Source: Diphasiastrum complanatum
Taxonomy: Eukaryota > Streptophyta > Lycopodiopsida > Lycopodiales > Lycopodiaceae
Reading direction: 5' to 3'
Assembly (NCBI GenBank): GCA_029204225.1
Contig: CM055103.1
Coordinates: 38,712,255-38,776,254, forward strand
Length of the DNA stretch: 64,000 nucleotides
A model generated the notes under the pieces. The model had not been told where the DNA came from, did not search any database, and was given only the letters and a program-made list of their open reading frames with translations. A program made the translations under genes and the position numbers. Below, one piece after another: positions 44,421 to 58,360 of this stretch. The first letter of the stretch is position 1; the number at the start of each line of letters is the position of its first letter.

Positions 44421-45510
44421 CTGGATATCAATTTCGAAGAAAAGCTTCACAAGGAAAAATGGAAACCTACAATGATATTGTTCAGTAATATGAACCAACA
44501 ATTTGAAACTACCAAAAGTGTGCCAACAACTATTCATCCAAATGTCCAAGATGAGGATGGTGCTTTAGTGCTTTGACATGTCGAAGATGATGAATAGAAT
44601 GATAGTCAAGGCCAATATTTAGAGCAAGAAGTGATGAGGGAAAGCAAAAGTTTCAACCGAAATAAAGAAGACCAGAGTTCATCTAAGGATGTAAATTTGG
44701 ACCAAATGGATGAGCAATCTCCAAATGCAGACCATGGTCAATTGAATGAGCAAATCTCAAATGAAGAAAATGGGTCAATAGGATGAGCCAACTTTTAATA
44801 AATGTGATATTTAAGAAAGTCAACTAGATGATAGTCATTTGAAACCTCTTCAACAATTAGATTAATTTGGTTGTGGAGAGCAAGTTAAGAAAAATAAAGA
44901 TATAGTGAAAGAATATATTGGATATAACAATTAATCTAGTGTTCTAAAGTCAATAGCCAAGTCCACAGTGCATATTGAAAACCTAAAATGTAGTGTCAAA
45001 TTGTTGATGTTAAGCAACAACCCAAAGATCAATATGATGTTGCAAGTGATGGTGAGTCATAGTCAATCTTTCAGCATGACATTCTAGATAAAGCTCAACA
45101 CCTTATTGGATACCATTCAAAGTGTTATTTTGACTATCAAAGTCTGGTACAAGACCTACACCGACTCTTTAACTTGATCAATTGGCAAGTCAATATTATT
45201 GGATGATTATCTCAAAGATCCAACCTATGAATCATTTCCATTCAATTTAGGACAACTATAGGTCTTTCAACTATTGATAATGATTCAAAGGAATATGAAA
45301 AGTTTTATTGCAATATTAGAGCATTCAAGCTTAGGAAACAAGCATTTCTTCATTTTTAGGACAAAAAAAATTAAACTGGTAGCATTTTGTGTTGTATCAT
45401 ATATAAATTTGATAAATTAGAGCTTGGATTTCTTTAATTCTCATAACCACCTTGGATAAGGCCGGAGGTGACTAAAGACTTTAGGAACTGCAAAAACACA
45501 AGTAAATTTA
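44421..45510. other. Unassigned region, possibly a decayed coding sequence
   Basis: I recognise no domain. The plus strand at 44640-44790 has a faint protein-like pattern (repeats of QMDEQSPNADH / QLNEQISNEEN) broken by stops, which suggests an old coding sequence or transposon remnant. Confidence 0.3.
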
Positions 45511-45512
45511 AA

Positions 45513-45690
45513 GAGGCGAAAAATGCGACACTTCATTTTTACACGCAATTTATGACAGGCAAAAAATACGACAATGTGACAGTCTGCATAAATACGAATA
45601 AACCTTAATAGGCGAAAAAAGTCGACAATGCAACAGTCTGCATTTTTAATTGCAATTTATGACAGGCAAAAAAATGCGACAATTTTCACA
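45513..45690. repeat. Degenerate tandem repeat of about 100 bp
   Basis: GGCGAAAAA occurs at about 45516 and 45613, and CAATTTATGACAGGCAAAAAA at about 45546 and 45653, joined by CAATG.GACAGTCTGCA or a variant of it. There are nearly two diverged copies of a unit of about 95-107 bases. Confidence 0.75.
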
Positions 45691-45862
45691 TTTTCACCAG
45701 CGTCAATTTTAGCGAAGCCTGACGCCGCAGCCTCCTCACGCTCGTTCTATGCACTGTGCAATCGGATTTGACAATGACAGCAGCCACCCACGATTTCCTA
45801 CAGACAATATATTTATTTATTTATATATTTATGTATATATATATACATATATAATATGGATG

Positions 45863-47590
<1,728 letters not shown>

Positions 47591-48096
47591 TATTCCTGAT
47601 GGCCGGTCGGTAGGAAACCGTCTGTAGCCGGTGACAGAGCTGGTTTCTAGTGAAGCCAAGATTCAGACACGAGTCTTGATTCCCGGGATTCGCCGGTCAC
47701 CTCCTGGTGGCCGCTCGTTTTACCGGCCGAATCCCGATGCTTTCCCGTTTAGCTCATTGTTCATAATTCACTTCAGGCCGGCGAAGAACTCCGGTCGCCG
47801 GTAGCCGGTTTTTGCCAGCTGGCAGTACCCATTTCTTCAGGATCCCAGCTTTCAAGTACTTCTCCGATCCCAGTACAGAGAGCCAGAAACCACTCAGAAC
47901 TCTCCACGTGGCAATAGGACGCGTGGCGGACATCCAAGTGGGCGGCTTAAACAAGCCCCGTGTCGTTAAGCTCTCTCTTCTACGGGAGAGAGAGAGCTCG
48001 GGCTTGGATCTGGCGATGGCGATGGCGCTGAGGGTGGGGTCGACACAGAACAGTATGAACAGTATGTACAGGTATGGAGGTAGAAATGGGAGAGGT

Positions 48097-48545
48097 GAGA
48101 GATCAGATGATCAGATCTGTTTTGTATAATCTGTATTAATATAGATAAGGCATATGTGATCCGATCCATCCATCGCTTATCTTACTTTTGTATCATACTA
48201 ATAATTCTTGATCGGGTGGCAGCTGGAGCCTGGAGGCATGAGTTATGGATCAGTCTGCATGAGGAATTGAGTTCAGTTTTCTTCTCTCATTATAGCTGCA
48301 GATTAGTCCTTTGTACGAGGGGAGAGATCAGATGATCAGATCTGTTTTGTATTATTTGTATTGATATAGATAAGGCATATGTGATCGGATCCATCCATCG
48401 CTTATCTTAGTTTTGTATACTAGTAATTCTTGATCGTCCAAAATGGTGGCAGCTGGAGCCTGGAGCCATGAGTTATGGATCAGTCTACAAGAGGAATTGA
48501 GTTCAATTTTCTTCTCTCATTATAGCTGCAGATTAGTCCTTTGTA
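48097..48545. repeat. 225-230 bp tandem duplication upstream of the NPH3-like gene
   Basis: Copy 1 is about 48097-48315 and copy 2 about 48322-48545. Both start GAGAGATCAGATGATCAGATC and end GCAGATTAGTCCTTTGTA. They differ by scattered substitutions and small indels (for example TCGGGTGG against TCGTCCAAAATGGTGG). Confidence 0.92.
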
Positions 48546-48763
48546 TTGGCTTGATTTAGATAACTTATATTGTTTCCTTCTTTTCAAATCTGGATTCTGG
48601 ATCAACCAAAATGGAGCAAGCATTGCAAAGAGCATCAGTCTAGTTTTGCGTGATTTATGTGTTGTGAGGGAGAAGCAAGAGAAAGATGTATTGCTTGTAG
48701 CGGCGATATTTTGGCTGATCTAAACAATTACTGAGAATATCAAGCTGGAAGAAGCTGATTGTA

Positions 48764-48842
48764 TCGGCGTTTGTGTATATTTGCTCGGCGTTTGTGTCTA
48801 TTTGCTCCGCGTTTGTATGTATTTGCAACTCGGCGTTTGTGT
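48764..48842. repeat. CGGCGTTTGTGT repeat cluster in the leader
   Basis: Four close copies of (C/T)(C/G)GCGTTTGT, the first three followed by xTATTTGC, are spaced about 20-25 bases. They lie 50-130 bases before the start codon of the NPH3-like gene. Confidence 0.85.
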
Positions 48843-48894
48843 GAAATGAAGTGTGAGTTATAAGTATAGTTAGTCTTTGCCAGTGAGAGTGAGC

Positions 48895-51800
48895 ATGGCA
48901 GTGACATCCAGGTCTGAAAAAGCAAACACTCCCAAGCGTTCGTCACGTGGTAGCTTCACCATGAGACGCACCAATGACTGGTACCAAAATTTTTCTGTTC
49001 GCATGACTTCTCGCATACACGTTCAGAATATAAGTTGTTTTATCTTTCAACCAATAGTGGCAACTGTCTTAGCTGCAAAAATAAGATCTCCTGTTATTTG
49101 TCAATTATTGAGTCAAGCTAGAGTTGCTGGATTGGATTATATTGTTATTCTTCCCTAGCGCACGAGTTTGTCAAGAAATCTTCTCGGAACACCGATATTT
49201 AGTGAGAATATACGCTAAGGAAGACTTTTTTTTTTCAAAGAATTCGTTCAGAGACGCTCTTCCTGCAGTAGGCAGAAGATACTTTTTCACTCTTTAGAAA
49301 CATTTTTATCTATCTTTTCTTGTCGTCTCTAGTGTTCAGGTAATATCCAGCTATTTCTTTGATGGTTGATGGTTAACGCGATGTTTCCTTTATCTAGTAT
49401 ACAGTTCTGTTTTTAGTTTTGCAGACCAGCTCTATTATTCCAGTTCAATTAGATGATAGATTCTTAATGGGCAGCTCCCGAATAAAACTTGATAAACTTC
49501 TACATCTCCATTTCTCTTCCGATCAGAATAAAGAACATATGTCTTACCAATTTCAGGAGCTGCAGATCTCTTAGAGCGTTATCAAAAGTGAGATTGTTAA
49601 TAGCTAGTGCAAAATAGCTGTGTGAAAAGGTTGAGAGTACCTGAAACTTGCTGATAAGCAAAGAAGTTGATCCTCTTAACCTTCTCATAAGGGGACAGGC
49701 TCATCATAAAGCACAAACAAAATCTGGAAGGTTGGTGGCTGCCAATGAAAGCTGCTGCTATTTGTTCGGCTAGATCAGGGATGCTTTCTGCATGAATAGG
49801 AAGAGATCTATTGATGTACAGTGGTGTCAAATAGACCTGAAAACAAGACGTGCACTCACAAATCCATATTCAAGCATTCACAAGCAATCTCAGTAAGCGT
49901 CAAGAAATCCAATGAAGGTTCCAAGAAATTCTATCAATGACATCAATGTGAGGTTTTTCAAGAAGAGACTAAACTCGGCCAAAGGAGAACATGAATAACG
50001 GGTGATATTTCTGGGTGAATATTAGCATAGCGTATGATAGTCTTATGTACAATCGATGAATAATTGAACAAGAAATCTTGCTAGACATTAAAAAAAATCG
50101 ACAGCATGTTCGAAACAGAAGAACAGAGCCTCAGAACCTCATGTAAGCATATAGAGTGAAAATCTTGTTTGGCTGTGCTTGTTATAAACAGTATCATCAG
50201 TCTCCTTATAAACGATAGATTCAAGAAACATTCAGCTAGTATATCATTCTAGCAATAAACAAGAGCTGTCGAATGCTCCCTTAGCTGGTGCAAAGCAGCC
50301 ATGTTTGTACTCTTGATATCTTCCTTGTCGAAAACTCTGTATTATGGATGACATTTTGTTTCATCTGTTTGATTCAAGCTAATCTGTTTCTCTCCATTTT
50401 TTCTCTACGAGTAATATGTTCTCGTGCCGTTAATATGTTTTGGTGTGTGCGCACATGATTCATTCCTGTGAATCGCTACAAAACATAGGCTTCACAGTTT
50501 TGATTTATCTGGGCTGCCCACTTTCGTGGGTTTTCCTGATGTTGCGTATTTTGGACTAGATGAGCTTTCATACACACATAGCATAGATTTCGATGTACGA
50601 ACATTCGCATGTTGAAAATCATGCTGCTTTATCTGGAAACTTGTTGTGAAAAATTGCATTGATCTTTTGCAGGGTGGTAGCAACGGATGTTCCAACTGAT
50701 GTCGTCGTCTATGCTTCCGGTACAAGCTTTTCCCTGCACAAGGTGTGTAAATCTTTAGCCATCGAACTTGTAACAGCTTCTTGGGTTAGGTGCTCTTCTT
50801 ATACTCCATCTGCGCATTTACAACATACTCCTTCAAATGCTTCTTTATCTTCGGGTTCACACCTAGAAAAATTGTTTTCTAACCAGTCATGCTACTGTGC
50901 CATCGCTTAGTGCTCTATACTCAAGGTTGTGAGTGTGAATAAGTTTCCTATTTCTGATTCCAGCAAAAAAATTTAAGGTGGTTTTATGCATTAGGCATAT
51001 GAAGGAGTTGGTCATCTAGAAACTAGACATTTACTAAGAGACAAGCATTAAGACTTGCTTAACTAGTTAAGGCATGACTAGAACTACCGATTGATTTTAA
51101 GTAGCCAGATTAAGCTATACAGTGCTTGTAGGAACCTGAGGAACTTTTGTTTTCTATGTAATAGCTTTTGCTGTTGCAACCTTTTACTTGCCTTTTCTTA
51201 GTTTGAAACTGGTCTTGTGTCAGTAAAATTCTGGGCTATTTGTGCATATATGGCTCATATAACATGTAGGTAGTCAATGTTATAAGTCACTACAATGGTT
51301 GAGTTTTCCAAGCGGCGTTTTATTTTGATAGTCTTCTCACAAAAGGGATGTGAGTGGCATGAAATGCTATCAGCACTTTGTGTGCCTTGTTGTTATGCCT
51401 GGAGCAACTGCACTGGAGCACCATCATTTATAAAAAGTCATGAGAACCTATGATGGTGGATGTAGATGATAGTAGGTGGAAATGGATGAGCTCTTTTGCA
51501 GATTGTGAGGCGAGCTACAGAAAGATAAACTCTTATCATATTTTTTGGTTCACCAGAAAGACAATGTGAATTGAGAACATCCAAATGTCATTGAGTTTAA
51601 ATCAATTTCAACAGAATCCCAAAAAAATTGAATTGAGCAGTGTTTTCGAAGAAAGAAAAAAGTTGCTAAATAATTTTGGAAAAGAAGATGCTTTTTTAAC
51701 CTTATGGGAATCCGGATGTCAGTTAATGTTAAAGGCTTAAATCCTGCTGATAATGCTAAAGAGATACAGATGGAAGATGGGTAAATACCCTAAACCTGTG

Positions 51801-54158
51801 GAAATTTTAATCATTTGTAAATCACATGTGGCCCATAGTTACACAGAGTTTCAGCAGTATCGATTCCAAGAGGTTCAATTCTGATTCTTTGTGACATTTT
51901 TTTTTGTTAAAGCTGTATTTATAATATACAAAGCAATTATTTGATGGGCAAGGCTGAAGACATCATCCAGATTTTTATGATGGGAGCCAGCATTCTATGT
52001 TTTGTAACTAGCCCTTTCTAGCAACCACCATAAGGAAGTAATTGTGTATGTTTTGTGCGTTATTGGTTATATCTGCTGGATCAGCAATGACAGATTTCTC
52101 CAATGTCATTATGACCTTTGTTTCATTGGTTTCTTCTGAAAAAACGAACCCAACTGAGGCCCTAACGACAACATATATTTTCGATTCAGGAGTTCACGTT
52201 TGAAATTGTCTATGAATCTTATTATCATCTCTTGGTTGTGTTTGAAGTTTCCTCTTGTTGCAAGGAGTGGACTCATAAGGAAGCTGGTGGCTGAGGCAAG
52301 AGATTCAGAGCTGTCTCAATTAGACTTTCCTGAAATTCCTGGTGGTGCTGAAGCTTTTGAATTGGCTACCAAGTTTTGTTATGGCATCAACATTGAGATC
52401 ACAATCTCTAATGTAGCTATGCTGAGATGTGTGGCTGAATACCTTGAAATGACTGATGTTTACACAGAAAAGAATCTTGTAACACGTGCAGAAACATTCC
52501 TAAGTGAAGTTGGAACTCAGAGCCTGACGAGTGCAGTAGTTGTGTTACATACATGTGAGGATTTGCTTCCAATGGCTGAAGAGCTCAAAATTGTTAGCAG
52601 ATGTATTGATGCTGCAGCATCCAAGGCACTACTTGATCAGGTAACTCCAAAGTTATCTCGTTCTGAGTTTAGTAACTCCGGCCGCATAAATGGCAAAGTG
52701 AACTTTAGCATCCAACCAAAGGGTGGAGGCCCTCTCATCACTTCATGGGCTGAAGAACTATCTATCCTTCGTTTGGATTTCTATCAGAGAGTCTTAGCGG
52801 CCATGAGGTCTCGAGGTGTGCGTCCTGAAAGTATATGGGAGACTCTCGTGCATTATGCTCAGTGTTCTATAAAAGGGTTGAATATAAAACAGATATCAGG
52901 TTTGGATTCAACTATGCAGGCTAAGATTCATGATAGCTCAACACCTTTGGAACATGAACAGAGAATATTAGTGGAGACTCTAGTAAGCTTGCTGCCTTCT
53001 GACCGAAATCCTTCTTCTTGTAGTTTCTTATTTAGTCTACTCCGCACAGCCATAATTCTCGATACGACAGTTGCGTGTAGGCTTGACCTTGAGAGAAGAA
53101 TCAGTATGCAGTTGGAACAGGCAACGTTGGATGACATTCTCGTTCCATCTTTCTCATACAACGGTGACACTGTATTCGATGTTGATCTGATGCATCGGTT
53201 GGTTGTAAGTTTCCTTCAACAGCAAGAGAATGAAGAATTTCATAATGCACAAGGTGTCTATGATTCTGATGACTTAAGTTCTCCGTCTCAGTCTGCCATA
53301 TTAAAGGTTGGAAGATTGTTAGACAGTTACCTTGCAGAAATTGCACCAGATGCCAACTTAAAGCTGAATAAGTTTGTTGACCTCGCTGAAGTGCTGCCTG
53401 AATATTCAAGGACAGTTGATGATGGACTTTACAGAGCAATTGACATCTATTTGAAAGTAATCTACAGACTTAAACACATCTACTCTTTTGCCAAGTGTCT
53501 ATCAGTGTTATTAAGATAGATGATATCTTTCCAGTTTGTTTTCAAAGTATTCTGTGATGACCAGTAAATATCTTCTAGTGCGTGAAAACTGTATCTTAAC
53601 CAAAACGAATGTAATGCTGCCTTTCTGTAGGCCCACCCATCACTTAATGACGTGGATCGTAAAAAGCTTTGCAAATTGATGGACCCACAGAAATTGTCAC
53701 AAGAAGCTTGTGCGCATGCAGCACAAAATGAGCGATTGCATGTCCAATTCATGGTTCAAGTGCTTTATTTTGAGCAGCTAAGGTTGCGCACAGCTTTGGC
53801 AAATTCTTTTGGTGAAGGAGAGCAGCTTGGGAAGTTCTCAAGTAGAATAAACAGTGGGCAAGTCAGTGCAGCAGACTCACCACGTGACAGTTATGCATTT
53901 TTACGTCGGGAAAACAGGGAGCTCAAACTTGAGTTAGCAAGAATGAGAACAAGACTTTCAGATCTAGAAAAAGACCATGTGCGCATGAAGCAAGACATTG
54001 AGAAGCCACCCTCAGTTGCCAATAACAAGATCTTCCAGGCAGTGTCGAAAAAGCTTGGAAAATTGAATCCTTTTGTCCGCAACAGTTCAAAAGAACCGAA
54101 AAATATCAGCACGCCTGATTTGACAAATTCAAGACGACGTCGCCATTCCATGTCCTAA
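48895..54158 (+). CDS. BTB/POZ-NPH3 domain protein (NPH3/RPT2-like family)
   Basis: Four exons: 48895-48980, 50673-50742, 52248-53456 and 53631-54158, all with GT-AG introns and matching phases (the Trp at residue 29 is split TG/G over intron 1). The product is 630 residues, normal for the family. These proteins are plant-specific substrate adaptors for CUL3 ubiquitin ligases or scaffolds at the plasma membrane; relatives act in phototropism and auxin transport. Residues about 30-120 are the BTB domain (DVPTDVVVYASGTSFSLHKF, PGGAEAFELATKFCYGINIE, MLRCVAEYLEMTD). The NPH3 domain runs about 215-505 (TSWAEELSILRLDFYQRVLA, YRAIDIYLKAHPSL, KLSQEACAHAAQNERL, VQVLYFEQLRLR). A coiled coil lies at about 547-580, a KKLGKLNPF amphipathic membrane-type segment near 595-603, and the tail ends RRRRHSMS, resembling the 14-3-3 binding tail known for NPH3. 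Exon 1 begins at ATG 48895; an upstream in-frame TTG extension is not a plant start. Closest in style to the At5g67385-like branch (inference). All splice choices come from sequence and homology only. Confidence 0.93.
49641..49836 (-). pseudogene. Possible antisense exon inside NPH3-like intron 1
   Basis: On the minus strand, after an acceptor-like CTTGTTTTCAG, about 62 codons are open with protein-like composition (PLYINRSLPIHAESIPDLAE, HQPSRFCLCFMMSLSPYEKV, KRINFFAYQQ), then a GT. A further piece (NLTFDNALRDLQLLKL before GTAAGA) follows at 49550-49603, but the gap between the two would be a 37-bp intron, too short for plants. I do not recognise the protein. It may be a captured or decayed gene fragment, or chance. 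Confidence 0.3.
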
Positions 54159-55790
54159 TCTCAGCCAGCGACCATGCTATCTAGGCATGATGTACACGTG
54201 TAAATTTATCCTTCTTTCATTCTTTTGCATAATTTATAACTAGTAGTACGTGCTATATAGAGTACTCTTCTAATCATGTGAATTATAAACCTCCATGATA
54301 TTGCTTGCCAAGATCCAACAAAAAGAAAATTTCTCCTTCAATTGATAAGTTTTACCAGAAAGATGAGTCTAATTCATAGATGGCATGTGGCTGATAGTGT
54401 TTCTGGTTCTTATTTAGCATTTTTGAAATTGTTGGGATGCTCAAGTTCAGAATTTAGGATGAATGCATCACCTACATTTGGTTGCTGATATTCAGGGCTA
54501 TTATACTTGTTAGCATAGAAAAGCATCAGTGATAGCTAATGCTCTGACAAAGATGGAAAATTAAAATAAACCCATCAACATACTGAATCAGTTACAACTC
54601 TAAATGGCGGCTCATGGAAAACTTTAACAGATCATTATGACAATATCAGGGTGAGTGCCAAAAAGCTACTCTTTCTAAGTTGTCCCAGAAAATCTACAGC
54701 AATCTTCAGAACCTTACAAGGACATACAAAGATCAATGCAATGGTATACATGTTAAAACGTTCTCCACAATGATGCCCTATGTGAGACCTATTATATCAT
54801 CAAGAAAAAATTTGTGCATTGGTTTTGGTTTACATGTCAAGAATTTTACATGACGCAAATGCATACCAATAACAACTTCACAATTTTCACATTGGGAATA
54901 TCCCCTTGTTTGGTATTGTATAGCTTTCTCTGATAGCACGCAGCCTACTGCTGTCAAGAGCCCTCCTTTGCTACAAAGTCAAAAATTGGGTACTCCAGTT
55001 TCCTTGGATAGTGATAGGAGGGAACCTCACCCATGTGTAAAGTGGGTATTCCAATTTCGTTATACGGTAATAAGCCAAAAAGATGGGAATGGATATTCAC
55101 CCGAATATTCCTTAGAATAAGAGCAAAAATTGCAGGCTTCTTTTTGGCAGTTTGAATATGTAATATTGCTATAAACTGCTATTGTATTAACTCTAGTTGT
55201 TATAAGCTACAATTTTGGACGCTATTGAAGCAAGGGGAGGTTGAGGGGATCTTAGATACTATTTGTACACCTCGAAAACCAAGATTAAATTTTTAAGCTT
55301 TTTACCTGTTTTAAAGCTGACAAAGGTCAATATCATCATCACACAAGCAAGACAATGTAAGAAATTCTACACAATGTAAAGACCAATCTCCTCCTCCAAT
55401 ATCTTCACCAAAATGAGGTATGTACATCAACTACTAAAATGTTAAAATATTCAGCTACTTAAAACTATGTTAGGCCATTTGGAAGGTTCTAGAAGTTGGG
55501 TTAAGCCTGAATCTCCACCATCCATCAAATCAATGGTCTGAATTGACTAGCTTAACAATGACCACAGTCTTATTAAATATGTACATAAAACAATATAATA
55601 AAGTCATTTGGATCAACTTGGCCCCCTCCACATAATCTTCACAAATGTGGACTCCACTTTGACCCTTGGTCAAACTATTTTCAAGTTTTCATGTCTAGGC
55701 CTCGAGTTGATATTTGAGATAAGACTTCTTTGCTGAAGATCCAAGATAAGACTTCTTTGATGAAGTGAAGATCCTTCAAAAACTTTTAAA
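54159..55790. other. 3' flank of the NPH3-like gene and unassigned sequence
   Basis: The first few hundred bases should contain the 3' untranslated region. An AATAAA lies at about 54565, though it is far from the stop. Beyond this no gene or element is recognisable. Confidence 0.4.
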
Positions 55791-57420
55791 AACTAGCACT
55801 TAGTAGATTGCATGCTTCCATTTGGCCCTTATTATCTCACTCCAAGTGAGTACATCACAAAAAACATGAGCACCCTCAAAAATTAAGTAGCAACAATGAT
55901 CGATCTTACAAAACACAAACCCAAGAGTAAGTAGGTGATGAAATCGTCTTACTTGTGCTCTTCTCCTATGATCTGAACCTGGAGCATGTGTTAGATCCAT
56001 TGATGATCCTCCAAGAATTATGCCAAGCACTCTAGTTGTCAATTTTTGCCACAAAACTCCTCTTTCCAAGCATTAGTGCCTCACACTAGAATTTTGCATG
56101 ATTTAAGCACCAAAACCAAAGATAATATTCTAATTTTTCCACATCCTTTATCATGAAAAAGAACATGATTATTTATCTCGGAATATTTAACTAAGATCAA
56201 ACAAGATTCTATCATTTCATTATGTACAGTGAAAGCAATGTCATCACCATGAAGCAAACATTAGATAAAATAATATCTATCAAACATCAAGTATAAAAGA
56301 TGATGATGAGTGTACAACCAGGTCTTTGAAACCTCCATGAGTCCATCCAAACCTATATAATGATGAAAAATCATAGTTATCATGTACTTGAACTTGACCT
56401 TGGTAGATAACCAAAAACTTATACCTTCCTTTTTTTATTTCCAAGCTCCAACTCCATCTTCGTCAAGCAAACATGAACTTGTTTCTAGCAAGCTTTGAAT
56501 TTAAAATCCTCTTCCAATGCATGGTATTGCTTCATGCTCAAAATCACTAGTACCAAAAGAAGTGCCAAACACCAGAAAACTTCACTCGGATTTTGCATAA
56601 AATGACTAAGCTCATAGACACAATGATTAGGATAAGCCAAATGAGACTTTCAAAATGATTTTTATAAAGAATAGTGTCCTTCAAGTATGATTTACTATCT
56701 TCTATAATAAGTTACAAATAATCTCCATAGATAGATCAAAGCAACTATCTTTTTTGAACTTTTCTAAGGATAAATGTTACATACTTTTCTTTGTCATCAA
56801 AAACAAAAGTAGCATGCTAATTTTTACAGGTCTTTGTTTCTAAAATATCATGAATGTAAGACGATGTTTTCTACCTCAAGTCCAAAAACCAATGGAGAAA
56901 TCGCATGATCATCATCATGCATAAAATAGAGACAATGCTCAATCCACATGAACATGAGAGTAGATGAGATCCCAAAAGTAGATAGATCACCAAAATGACT
57001 TGCATACCACCTCTTGAATGTTAGCTTGAGCCTTTCGAAGCCTTTGTTGATCAGGTCCTTGCATTGTTGGTCACCACCAAGGTCCATGATAAGATCGTCC
57101 TCTTCTTGTGTCAACACCAAGATCCACCAAACACTTAGCTAGAGTAGAATACTCAAAAATAGAAGCCACCACACAAAGGTTAGTAGAAAAAAATTATTTG
57201 CTCTCTCTATGTGCACTCCTTACATTAGGTGTTGGTTATGTTAATGGTTCAACCTCATTAACATTTACAAAATCAACAACGGACTTGACTCTACAAAATC
57301 TTCTATCTCTTTTCACTCTCATTTTCACTCCTCTCATTTTATCTCCTCTCATGACTAAACCCCTCACCAAGGATGGCATCTCTACAAGCAATAACCCTCT
57401 TCTTTGATAAAAAAAACTGA
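55791..57420 (-). other. Decayed sequence with scattered minus-strand frames, possibly a transposon relic
   Basis: Frames of 89-90 codons (56069-55800 and 57120-56848) have protein-like stretches such as ERLKLTFKRWYASHFGDLST, and near 56250 the minus strand reads LHGDDIAF, reminiscent of an RT catalytic box. None reaches a confident family match. Confidence 0.25.
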
Positions 57421-57796
57421 CCTATTCCCGTTACTTTTTCCATCACAAACTACAATATATCCACTAGAAAAGTGTTTACATAACAAGTATTAACAAAGTC
57501 ACTCAAAAACTCTATACTCTAGTCTTTTTCCAAAACATGAAACATGTGATATTTTGCCAACTAATGTTGGATTTATCCCTTTTCCTTAAATCCAGAAGCT
57601 AATCTAGTTCCATTCATGCAATCCTTATGATTTGGAACCTGTTAACTTCATCAATTTTTGCAAGTTGTTGCCCGTAAAGCAACACGTAAGGAACCCATAA
57701 AGCTTCCTATTACGAGTCATAACGATTGTCTCATAAAGAGCTCGCAACGAAACTCATAAGTAAGTCGTAAGTGACTTCTAAGGAAAGTTGTTACAA
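57421..57796. other. Unassigned sequence before the element J target
   Basis: There is no coding signal. The last 150 bases contain imperfect copies of CGTAAG- and CATAAG-type phrases, related to the 51-bp repeat that follows. Confidence 0.35.
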
Positions 57797-57856
57797 GGGC
57801 ACTACGATCACTATTCGTAAATTAACCATAAGAAAAGCTATTACGAGGGCACTACT
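57797..57856. repeat. 51-bp tandem repeat, target of element J
   Basis: GGGCACTACGATCACTATTC starts at 57797, and GGGCACTAC recurs at 57848, a 51-base period. The repeat continues after element J from 63424 (ACTACGATCACTATTCG...). Removing the element restores at least two full tandem units. Confidence 0.85.
57852..57856. other. Target-site duplication, left copy
   Basis: ACTAC directly precedes the LTR start at 57857 and is matched by ACTAC at 63424-63428, the 5-bp duplication expected for LTR retrotransposons. Confidence 0.85.
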
Positions 57857-58346
57857 GTCATGCCCATGACTGGTCTCGGGTAGCGTGTCCATGCTAGGGA
57901 CTGGTAGACCAACAACCCGTAAGTTAATTGTGACTATAAGGGAATTGGGGCCCTTATGTGTACATGATCATAATTGATGGTTGTAGGCCTAAAGACTTGA
58001 TGGTGGATTGGTATGGGTCTATCAGTGAGTCATTGGGGAACTAGATGATGTGGCCCAAATAGGCTGCAGAGGTGTCCAGAGAGGTATCACAGTGCACTAC
58101 TAGTGGTGCATGGGCCTTGGAGAGTATAAGTATACCTATTGGGCTCTCACTAGTGCATGCCTGATAGCATGATCGGTGGCAGGGTGCTGCTGGTGTGATG
58201 CCATACTCCTCTTTCTCATTGATCCATAGCTTGGGGGCTAGATCCGTTCGATCTAGGTTTGGTTGGGTTGGCTTGTCCACCATCAGGTTCCCTTGTGTTG
58301 CTTGTGATCATGCTTAGAATAGGATCCTTGGATTGAGGACTTTATA
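57857..58346 (+). mobile_element. 5' LTR of element J
   Basis: This 490-bp LTR starts TGTCATGCCC and ends GACTTTATA, two bases before a primer site. It pairs with 62930-63423, with about 26 substitutions and one small indel counted by eye (roughly 94-95% identity). The ends are TG and TA rather than TG and CA. A TATA-like TATAAGTATA lies near 58125. Confidence 0.9.
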
Positions 58347-58347
58347 T

Positions 58348-58360
58348 TGGTATCAGAGCC
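58348..58360 (+). other. Primer-binding site of element J
   Basis: TGGTATCAGAGCC, the tRNA-Met type, lies one base after the LTR end. Confidence 0.93.

Larger units (their letters stand above)
47591..48894 (+). promoter_or_regulatory. Probable promoter and 5' leader of the NPH3-like gene
   Basis: Base composition shifts to GC-rich at 47580-48030, with many CCGG sites, unlike the surrounding AT-rich DNA. This lies about 0.9-1.3 kb upstream of the start codon at 48895. It is the natural place for the promoter and an untranslated leader. No single TATA box stands out. The stretch includes a 225-230 bp tandem duplication and a 20-25 bp repeat cluster. Confidence 0.4.

Noticed and set aside
52200-52247. 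Upstream start of the large NPH3 exon at 52200 or 52212
   Set aside because: The 16 codons before FPLVARSG are unlike the family, whereas exon 2 ending in SLHK joins in phase to FPLVARSG at 52248. The extension is intron.
53457-53519. Readthrough of exon 3 to a stop at 53519
   Set aside because: The family motif YLKAHPSL requires splicing from 53456 to 53631, and both sites are GT-AG and in phase.
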